DNA of 46,251 nucleotides from a virus. Positions 40,814 through 46,251 of this stretch are shown piece by piece. The notes under the pieces are model-generated. The model did not search any database. It saw only the letters and a list, made by a program, of their open reading frames with translations, and was not told where the DNA came from. The position numbers and the translations under genes were made by a program. The stretch covers positions 1 through 46,251 of IMG/VR virus record IMGVR_UViG_3300030616_000039. One strand, written 5' to 3'. Every line of letters starts with the position of its first letter. Position 1 is the stretch's first letter.

Positions 40814-43027
40814 ATGGGAAATGACTTGGTGAAAAAATCTCTTGAGTATCACGGAGTTCTACTTGAAGACGATACTGCGCGTGAAACTCTGGTGGAATAT
40901 GGGGGTATTTCTCAGAAGGATATAATTGACAACAACATTGGATGGAACAAAGAACAGCAGAAATATACCATACCCATCAGTGATGGTAACGGTGGTCTTG
41001 TTGAGATAATAGAGAGAGATATAGACAGTATTGATGATTGGATAGAGGAGCTTGGTAAGGCGTATAACAAGATACCATTTGAGAAGTCTATTAGCTCAGA
41101 CCACTATGGCAAAGCAATAACGTTTAATGGAATTATAATCGGTAAGGATTTATCTCCTTATCTGATACCCAGGCTAGTTAAAATAAAATGTGGTGAGGCT
41201 GGGGCACAGATGAAACGCTGTGCTAATTGCCGTATCTACCAGGAGTATGACTGCAATCCCCTATCAAGAGAGAGGGGCTTTGAGTACAACTTCCGCTGTC
41301 ACCAGGACAGAGACATCATCCTGAGCTTCATTAATACATCAGATGCACACGTTAAAGGATATATCCGCAGGTATTTTGCCATACCTGATTACAGTAAATG
41401 CAGAAAGGTAACAGTAGATATTGCCACCAAGCAAAACGTAGAGGAGATTATGGTATCAGCTGAGCTTGACTATTCCAAGATGGATGCTGAGTACATGGTG
41501 CAGCGCTCATTCGTATTCTCCACCGATATAAAGACTAATGCCCAGTACCAATTCTATGGTACTACCTGGGGCGATCCCCGGACCCAGCGTTCTACCCATA
41601 TTATTAACAGGACTAAAGCGAGCCTGGACTCAGTGAGTAAATGGAGACTTACTCCTGAGGTAAAAGAAAAGCTAAAGGTTTTTAAACCAAAAGACCCACG
41701 CGATGTGGACTCCATAACAGAGAAGATACAAGGTATTCAGGATGATCTGGCTCACAACGTAACCAGGATAAAGAAGAGAAACAATATCATTATGGCCCTT
41801 GACCTTGTCTACCATTCCGTACTGCAATTCAACTTCCTTGGGCACAGAGTAACGAAGGGATGGATGGAGTGTCTCATAGGAGGGGATACACGTACCGGTA
41901 AAACAGAGACTATCCGCAGCCTGGTTAAACACTACCGCGCAGGCGAGTTCTTGACTTCGGGGGAGAATGTCAGTCTTGCTGGAATACTTGGTGGAGTACA
42001 ACAGACTCACGGTAACTCCAGATGGTCTCTGACCTGGGGGAAAATACCACTCAATGACAGGGGTGCTCTTGTTATAGACGAGAGCGAAAACCTTGTCAAG
42101 GCTGAGATAATGGGTTTTCTCTCAGGTGTCCGGTCTTCCGGTATAGCTGAACTACATAAGATACAGAGCCGTAGGACTCTAGCTAGGACCAGGCTTGTCT
42201 TCATAGCCAATCCTATCCACGGTGATGTGGGTAACTACAACTTCGGGGTTGATATAATAAAAGAGATAATGGGCCAGCAGCAGGATGTGGCCAGGCTTGA
42301 CTTTGCTGTTCTTGCCAGCAAAGAGGATGTGCCTATTAGTGAAATAAACCAAAGAGATACGGAAGAGTATGAGCATTTCTATACCAGTGAACTTTGCCAC
42401 AATCGTGTTATGTTTGCCTGGTCACGTAGGCCAGAGGATATATATATTGAGAAGGATGCTGAGAACGCTATACTGCACGCTGCCACTCTCTTAGGCGAGA
42501 AGTTCAGCTCTGACATACCGCTTGTGGTAGGGGCTGAGATGAGAATAAAGCTAGCCAGGATGGCTATATCAGTGGCAGCTATGGTATATTCTACTGATGA
42601 TGAGGGAGAGAAGGTGATCGTAAACAAGGCGCACGTACTGTTTGCCATCAACTTCTTAGAGAGCCAGTATCATAACAGGCGTATGGGATATTATGACTAC
42701 TCACAGCAAAGACTCACAGCCAGGACCCTGCGTGGTGAGGAGCAACTTGATGAGATGATATACGAGCCTGAGGTTATTAACGAATTACTTGTAACCAGGC
42801 GCATCCAGCTCACTGATATTGAGGATATATTTGCTACAGATGATAGGGGCAGGGCCAGGCAGACCCTGGCCAAACTAAGGAAGTGTGGAGCTCTTAAGAA
42901 AATATCCTATTACTACCACAAGACTCCACCGTTTATCACCTGGCTAAAGAACCGTAGGCACGCGCTGACTAATCTGCACGCAGAACCCAATAGCTTTAAT
43001 TTTGAGAATCCATTTGAGGGGGAGTAA
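40814..43027 (+). CDS. MCM-like AAA+ replicative helicase (737 aa)
   Basis: An MCM-type helicase. Residues 126-162 hold a Cys cluster (C126, CANC at 136-139, C147, C162), where MCM proteins carry their zinc finger. The AAA+ core has Walker A GGDTRTGKTE at 356-365, Walker B GALVIDE at 417-423, a pre-sensor-1 stretch SSGIAELHKIQSRRTLARTR, sensor 1 LVFIANP at 461-467 and a probable arginine finger at R494 (ARLDF). The 'GIAE..KI...R.TLARTR....ANP' order is specific to MCM proteins. C-terminal winged-helix-like end about 640-720. Ribosome site CCGGGAGGGATA. With no polymerase or primase seen, it likely leads a host-polymerase-based replisome. Confidence 0.85.
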   Translation: MGNDLVKKSLEYHGVLLEDDTARETLVEYGGISQKDIIDNNIGWNKEQQKYTIPISDGNGGLVEIIERDIDSIDDWIEELGKAYNKIPFEKSISSDHYGKAITFNGIIIGKDLSPYLIPRLVKIKCGEAGAQMKRCANCRIYQEYDCNPLSRERGFEYNFRCHQDRDIILSFINTSDAHVKGYIRRYFAIPDYSKCRKVTVDIATKQNVEEIMVSAELDYSKMDAEYMVQRSFVFSTDIKTNAQYQFYGTTWGDPRTQRSTHIINRTKASLDSVSKWRLTPEVKEKLKVFKPKDPRDVDSITEKIQGIQDDLAHNVTRIKKRNNIIMALDLVYHSVLQFNFLGHRVTKGWMECLIGGDTRTGKTETIRSLVKHYRAGEFLTSGENVSLAGILGGVQQTHGNSRWSLTWGKIPLNDRGALVIDESENLVKAEIMGFLSGVRSSGIAELHKIQSRRTLARTRLVFIANPIHGDVGNYNFGVDIIKEIMGQQQDVARLDFAVLASKEDVPISEINQRDTEEYEHFYTSELCHNRVMFAWSRRPEDIYIEKDAENAILHAATLLGEKFSSDIPLVVGAEMRIKLARMAISVAAMVYSTDDEGEKVIVNKAHVLFAINFLESQYHNRRMGYYDYSQQRLTARTLRGEEQLDEMIYEPEVINELLVTRRIQLTDIEDIFATDDRGRARQTLAKLRKCGALKKISYYYHKTPPFITWLKNRRHALTNLHAEPNSFNFENPFEGE

Positions 43028-43287
43028 TGGGCTGTCCGTTTTATAGTGATTGTAAAAAATGTTATGCTAAAACCGAGTGTGATATATTCAAAGATTATGA
43101 ACGAATTAGAATAAATATGGGTGACGCAGTAACACGACTCCAAGTCAAAGTAGACAAGTATGAGAAGGCTTTGAAGTTTTATGCGAAAAAAGAAAATTGG
43201 TATATGACTATTTACCCAAACAAACGCAAGATTGATATTGACGGTGGTGAAAAAGCCAGAGAAGCACTAACCAAAGAGGAGGAGTAA
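43027..43287 (+). CDS. Mini-gene array, member 1 (86 aa)
   Basis: MGCPFYSDCKKCYAKTECDI: four Cys near the N-terminus, then a coiled-coil block (RLQVKVDKYEKALKFY) and the shared tail ALTKEEE. The start overlaps the stop of the helicase gene. The block at 43138-43173 recurs at 43668-43703 with one change in 36 nt. Its last codons are the ribosome site of member 2. Unknown function. Confidence 0.7.
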   Translation: MGCPFYSDCKKCYAKTECDIFKDYERIRINMGDAVTRLQVKVDKYEKALKFYAKKENWYMTIYPNKRKIDIDGGEKAREALTKEEE

Positions 43288-43613
43288 TGTCAACTAAATG
43301 CCCATCGTGTAAAAAACTATACACCGAACATCTAGGATTAATCGGTACTTGTTCAAAGTTACAAAAAGTGCAGGCAGAGAATAAACGCCTTAAAGACCAG
43401 ACATGGGATTTAGGTACTGAGAGAGACGAACTGAAAGAAGATAATAAGCGATTAAAAGCAGAAGCTAAACTTGGAAACATTCCTTATAAAGAAGCTATTG
43501 CAATACAAGCCGATAACAAGCGGTTGAGGAAGTTTGCTGAAGATGTATCAAAAGATGATAATACTTGTTGGCAAGACAGAGCCAAAAAAGCACTACACAA
43601 AGAGGAGGAGTAG
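43287..43613 (+). CDS. Mini-gene array, member 2 (108 aa)
   Basis: Starts in the TAATG overlap with member 1. Front CPSCKKLYTEHLGLIGTC (CxxC), then coiled coil with three copies of the NKRL motif (AENKRLKDQ, EDNKRLKAE, ADNKRLRKF), ending ALHKEEE. The 20-nt stretch at 43508-43527 is identical to 43969-43988 in member 4. Ends in TAG, and member 3 begins on the next base. Confidence 0.7.
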   Translation: MSTKCPSCKKLYTEHLGLIGTCSKLQKVQAENKRLKDQTWDLGTERDELKEDNKRLKAEAKLGNIPYKEAIAIQADNKRLRKFAEDVSKDDNTCWQDRAKKALHKEEE

Positions 43614-43865
43614 ATGGAAATGGTATATTACCAAACTTATGCTGATAAAGACGAAGAATGTCAAAAACTCCAAGCCAAAGTAGACAAGTATGAGAAGGCT
43701 TTGGATATAGCGTGTTTAAGTCATGCTGATTTTACTGGAAGCTGTCCACTAGATGCTGATTTAAAAAATGCAGATGATATTTGTGAAAATAACTGTGATG
43801 ATAATAGTGCAAAATGTTATAAACAATATTTTCTTAAACAAGCACTAACCAAAGAGGGGGATTGA
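43614..43865 (+). CDS. Mini-gene array, member 3 (83 aa)
   Basis: A short front, then KLQAKVDKYEKAL shared with member 1, a Cys-rich middle (CPLDADLKNADDICENNCDD) and the tail ALTKEGD. Overlaps member 4 by one base (TGATG). Cys placement suggests metal binding or disulphide; the shared coiled-coil block suggests association with the others. Confidence 0.7.
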   Translation: MEMVYYQTYADKDEECQKLQAKVDKYEKALDIACLSHADFTGSCPLDADLKNADDICENNCDDNSAKCYKQYFLKQALTKEGD

Positions 43866-44110
43866 TGGATTTTAAAATTAATGATGTCATAATACATGAG
43901 TATAGAAATGAGCATGGGGTTACCTATATGGCTGATTTTTATTTAGGAGATAAAGTAAGAAAACTCCTAGCCGATAACAAGCGGTTGATGGAAAGGATAC
44001 AAGACTTCCTTGACTACTTTGACCCAAAGGGCGGTGTAAGTGATGTACCACTTGGGCCATTTGAGAGAGCAAAGGAATTACTACAAGCACTAACCAAAGA
44101 GGAGGAATGA
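43865..44110 (+). CDS. Mini-gene array, member 4 (81 aa)
   Basis: ATG 43865 is taken, after AAAGAGGGGGATTG; a TTG three bases upstream is less likely. Beta-type front (FKINDVIIHEYRNEHGVTYM) and a helix with ADNKRLMERIQDFLDYF, ending QALTKEEE. Shares a 20-nt identical stretch with member 2. Unknown function. Confidence 0.7.
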   Translation: MDFKINDVIIHEYRNEHGVTYMADFYLGDKVRKLLADNKRLMERIQDFLDYFDPKGGVSDVPLGPFERAKELLQALTKEEE

Positions 44111-44421
44111 TGGGATTTTTTGACAGTTTTTATAAGAGTAAACAAGCAAAGGAGTATTATAAAAATGCAAAACTTTTAGAGTTAGGTACTGTTATTGGTG
44201 AAGCAAAAGCGAACTTTGATAAAATGGAAAATGAGATAGATAAACTCCAATACGAAAACAAACGGCTGAGGGAAGCGTTGGAAATAGTAGGTAACGACAT
44301 ACTCAAAAACAATGACGGCAAAACAATAACAGATACTCTATGGCATAGTGATGTTGAAACTATAATAGAGTATATTTGTAATACGCTTGGCAGTGAAGCA
44401 CTAACCAAAGAGGAGGAGTGA
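44110..44421 (+). CDS. Mini-gene array, member 5 (103 aa)
   Basis: ATG ATG at 44107 and 44110; the second gives the TGATG overlap. MGFFDSFYKSKQAKEYYKNA, then a coiled coil with DKLQYENKRLREALEIV (both the LQ and the NKRL blocks) and GSEALTKEEE at the end. Overlaps the next gene by one base. A helical adaptor-like miniprotein of unknown role. Confidence 0.7.
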   Translation: MGFFDSFYKSKQAKEYYKNAKLLELGTVIGEAKANFDKMENEIDKLQYENKRLREALEIVGNDILKNNDGKTITDTLWHSDVETIIEYICNTLGSEALTKEEE

Positions 44422-44696
44422 TGGATAAAATATACAAAAAATTTTTCATATACAACACAGTCACAGGCAACTGCCTAAGTGATAAGTTATATCATAATAC
44501 TGTGCCTAACAGTGAGAAGCTTTATAAAGACCTCAAGAACTTCCAGCAGCTAAAACCTACGGCAACTATGGGTGAAGCCATATTTGATAAGAGTACTCAC
44601 AGGCTCCTGGAACAAGTGCCAGCTGATGTCACAGGAGTTAATTACCCAGAAGATGCAATGGCCCAGGAGGTGTTTAGTGCCAAGCAGTCCGCTTAA
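44421..44696 (+). CDS. Hypothetical protein after the array (91 aa)
   Basis: ATG 44421 lies in the last junction unit, so it is translated by the array's ribosome site. The protein (FFIYNTVTGNCLSDKLYHNT; EKLYKDLKNFQQLKPTATMG; NYPEDAMAQEVFSAKQSA) lacks the ALTKEEE tail and coiled-coil block, so it marks the array's end. It contains the start of the next gene. Unknown function. Confidence 0.7.
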   Translation: MDKIYKKFFIYNTVTGNCLSDKLYHNTVPNSEKLYKDLKNFQQLKPTATMGEAIFDKSTHRLLEQVPADVTGVNYPEDAMAQEVFSAKQSA

Positions 44697-44964
44697 CAGT
44701 ATCCAAACTAACTTAGCTTATCAGAAAAAACTCTATGATAAGTTCAGGAAGAAGTGCCAGGCCCAGAACATAAGCATCAAGACTGCACTACGTGAAGCTA
44801 TCCTCTTATGGTTTCACCACGATATGGGTGATAAGGATTTTACCAGATATATAGCACAAGAGCAAATAAGGAAAGAGCTTGTTGAATCCGTAAGACAAGT
44901 TCTGAAATCCAAGAGCGTTGCTCAGGCTGGGAAACTTCTACGGCAGATTCTTGAGGAGTACTAG
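44677..44964 (+). CDS. Ribbon-helix-helix-like small protein, GTG start (95 aa)
   Basis: GTG 44677 follows CAGGAGGTGTTTA, a good ribosome site; no ATG fits. The front (NLAYQKKLYDKFRKKCQAQN, then ISIKTALREAILLWFHHD) has the spacing of a ribbon-helix-helix DNA-binding fold (strand, then two helices, with ISIKTALREA as the second). The rest is a helix ending LLRQILEEY. Its last 125 bases overlap, antisense, the end of the lytic transglycosylase gene. A transcription regulator is possible. Confidence 0.6.
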   Translation: MPSSPLNSIQTNLAYQKKLYDKFRKKCQAQNISIKTALREAILLWFHHDMGDKDFTRYIAQEQIRKELVESVRQVLKSKSVAQAGKLLRQILEEY

Positions 44965-45502
44965 GTTGACTTTCTACCGGGATACTTCTGGTCACCTTTT
45001 CGATATTCTTCAGAACACTCGTAACATAGTTCTGGTTTCTATATTTCCCAGAAAGTTTATGGTCTTTGGGGAACCGCCTGGGGCTCCCTTGATTATATGC
45101 AGAGATTATGTCGTTCGTACTCCGGTATCTTTTGCTGAGTTGATAGAGATGTCTTACACCGAAACGAATTGAATTGTCCTCAGTAAGTAAATCGTGTGGA
45201 GTACCCTTAAATCCATAGCTCCTGGCCACACCATAGAGCACTTGCATATATCCCATTGAACAATACGCATAGTCCTCAGTCCTATACTTTTTAGGAATCC
45301 AGCGACTGTACCAGGATGCTTTCTTGAGGTGATTCTCAAGTCTTATCGCAAGGGGCTTACCCATACTCTCCTGGAGGATTATGGCCCTAACCAGGAACTC
45401 ATCTACTGACCATTTCTTTGTGTATTTTTTAATGGCAGCTTCCAGTTTCTCGTCAAACATTTTCTGCGTATCTTTACTGATATTAACCTTTACTATTGGC
45501 AT
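44840..45502 (-). CDS. Lytic transglycosylase (SLT domain), virion-associated or endolysin (220 aa)
   Basis: ATG 45502 is chosen because GGGAGGTGAGTTTT precedes it; an upstream TTG start has none. The SLT fold is clear: FLVRAIILQESMGKPLAIRL with catalytic Glu45 in QES, YCSMGYMQVLYGVARSYG at about 80-97 (the G-x-MQ motif) and DIISAYNQGS at about 131-140 (AYNxG). It cleaves peptidoglycan glycan strands. Residues 175-200 are a Ser/Pro/Glu linker and the end is apolar (ALSLFALVLYIW), perhaps a membrane anchor. Last gene of the late arm, after the giant ejection protein, so either tail-tip wall opening or lysis. Confidence 0.85.
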   Translation of the reverse strand: MPIVKVNISKDTQKMFDEKLEAAIKKYTKKWSVDEFLVRAIILQESMGKPLAIRLENHLKKASWYSRWIPKKYRTEDYAYCSMGYMQVLYGVARSYGFKGTPHDLLTEDNSIRFGVRHLYQLSKRYRSTNDIISAYNQGSPRRFPKDHKLSGKYRNQNYVTSVLKNIEKVTRSIPVESQPSTPQESAVEVSQPEQRSWISELVLRIQQALSLFALVLYIW

Positions 45503-45546
45503 AAAACTCACCTCCCAAAGAATATATATGAGAACAATTTTTCTTA

Positions 45547-46251
45547 TCAAATCTCATTTTCTAACCTGGACTTACGAAAATCCTCTAGTTCATCATAGAA
45601 TGACCTAAACTTTTCATCCAAGAGCATAGCGTTTACTCGCTGTATGCCACGGTTAAACTCCATTAGTGCATTTCTGCGTTCACCCAAAGTATTGGATTTA
45701 TTAATTGAGTCATAGAACAGTTCCAGTAATTTATTTGGACTGTCTGTTTGATAAAAGTATCCTAGCCCTGAGAGATTTACTACCCGGGCCATTGTCTCTA
45801 AATCATCGCGTGGGAGATTAGAGATATCAGAGCCTATAGGGAAGAAGCTTCTCAGTATATGTAAGCCAAGCTTGCCAGACCTAGTCCTGACATCATCATC
45901 ATAACCCCATATCCTCTGGCCAGTTATCCTGTCCTTATTGGTAGCTATTGAGAACATTAACCCGGGCAGTGCTGCCATATTGTAACGAAGATTGAGCCCA
46001 GTACCCAACCGACCAAAGAACTTCTCCATCTCAAACATCGGTGTAGACAGAGAGAGGGTCCGTATCATAGAACTCATAGGATCGTCCGGGTCCTCAATTC
46101 TCCTGGCTCTGTAACCCTTGATCATATCGAGCTTATCCTGGAAGTTATATCCCATAACTCCATAAACAATACCCTTAATGGCAGCAGAGAAAATGACCTT
46201 ACGAATGAGAGGGGCCATCATAAACATAGCCTGCTCTATTTTCTGGTCAGA
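45547..46251 (-). CDS. Giant internal virion protein, C-terminal 234 residues (continuation of 1-6741)
   Basis: Open from 46251 with no start, reading SDQKIEQAMFMMAPLIRKVI at the edge, and stopping at 45549-45547. It continues the frame that ends at position 1 (FVPTFKIAQTRMYKNM), so it is the C-terminus of the same protein on a circular molecule. Apolar helices (IRKVIFSAAIKGIVYGVMGY) and GTGLNLRYNMAALPGLMFSI fit the end of a large LPD38-like polyvalent protein. A Met at 46227 would be a false start. Confidence 0.85.
   Translation of the reverse strand, partial: SDQKIEQAMFMMAPLIRKVIFSAAIKGIVYGVMGYNFQDKLDMIKGYRARRIEDPDDPMSSMIRTLSLSTPMFEMEKFFGRLGTGLNLRYNMAALPGLMFSIATNKDRITGQRIWGYDDDVRTRSGKLGLHILRSFFPIGSDISNLPRDDLETMARVVNLSGLGYFYQTDSPNKLLELFYDSINKSNTLGERRNALMEFNRGIQRVNAMLLDEKFRSFYDELEDFRKSRLENEI

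Larger units (their letters stand above)
43138..44423 (+). repeat. Repeated junction/RBS module and shared coiled-coil blocks of the mini-gene array
   Basis: Five copies of a 29-nt gene-end unit, at 43261-43289, 43588-43616, 43839-43867, 44084-44112 and 44395-44423. The core is GCACTAACCAAAGAGGAGG, which encodes the ALTKEEE tail, supplies the next ribosome site and ends in the overlapping stop/start. Internal blocks are shared too: 36 nt at 43138-43173 and 43668-43703, and 20 nt identical at 43508-43527 and 43969-43988. The unit both ends one gene and starts the next, so genes can be exchanged or duplicated at it without losing translation. Confidence 0.8.

Noticed and set aside
40470-40814. 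Separate basic protein overlapping the acidic-tail gene
   Set aside because: It lies in another frame of a well-supported gene, has no ribosome site, and reads as low-quality shadow sequence.
43138-44423. CRISPR array or tandem iterons
   Set aside because: The repeats are inside or at the ends of coding regions, differ in spacing, and match codon and ribosome-site function.
45505-45550. Upstream TTG start of the lytic transglycosylase giving a hydrophobic signal-like N-terminus
   Set aside because: The extension lacks a ribosome site, whereas GGGAGGTGAG precedes ATG 45502. A signal-anchor function would be attractive but is not supported.

Overview
The window reads as the complete genome of a lytic, podovirus-like (short-tailed) double-stranded DNA phage of a bacterium, about 46.25 kb. 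The main sign of completeness is that one giant reading frame runs off both ends of the window in the same frame. The codon at positions 3-1 is complete, the next codon begins at 46251, and there is no stop or start at the join. Joined, it gives a protein of about 2,481 residues, so the sequence is a circular or circularly permuted molecule cut at an arbitrary point. No integrase, repressor, CRISPR array, rRNA or convincing tRNA was seen. Strong Shine-Dalgarno sequences (GGAGGACAA-type on the plus strand) and a near-consensus sigma70 promoter point to a bacterial host whose RNA polymerase is used; no phage RNA polymerase was recognised.

Layout. The genome has two divergent arms that start in the 28.55-29.56 kb regulatory region. 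The minus-strand arm is the late/virion operon. Leftward from 28545 it encodes small proteins, a probable small terminase, large terminase (25318-26850), portal (23453-25288), scaffold, an SU10/DUF5309-type major capsid protein (20763-22004) followed by a terminator, a connector/adaptor protein, a 1,467-residue tail stabilisation/nozzle-type protein with a beta-propeller insert, fibre-like proteins (one with a C1q-like end, one with a DUF4376-like end), small membrane proteins that may belong to lysis, then three internal virion proteins arranged like T7 gp14-gp15-gp16. The last gene (44840-45502) is a lytic transglycosylase.

The plus-strand arm (28853-44964) is the early/replication arm: SSB, a DUF6927-like protein, a DUF932 protein, several small zinc-type or hypothetical proteins, a GP88-like protein, an SNF2-type helicase, membrane miniproteins, a YkgJ-like CxxCxxCC protein overlapping a VRR-NUC nuclease, a second possible ssDNA-binding protein with an acidic tail, and an MCM-like AAA+ helicase with a Cys cluster. 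No DNA polymerase or primase was recognised, so replication is probably host-polymerase dependent and helicase-led. The arm ends in a striking array of small coiled-coil genes that share blocks of sequence and a common C-terminal tail whose codons are also the ribosome binding site of the next gene.

Items most worth following up: (1) the mini-gene array at 43027-44421; (2) a probable dnaX-like -1 frameshift signal (A AAA AAG, stop codon, 8-nt spacer, stem-loop) at 9985-10019 that joins a small membrane protein to an ORF with no good start of its own; (3) two highly structured intergenic RNAs, at 31606-31768 (with an anti-SD complementary to the SD of the next gene) and 39716-39902 (two mutually exclusive helices plus an 8-bp closed multi-hairpin domain); (4) the MCM-like helicase; (5) a late promoter with phased A/T tracts and a 14-bp stem-loop at the expected mRNA 5' end, facing a 14-bp palindrome, and an AT-rich, inverted-repeat-flanked candidate origin at 29283-29476.
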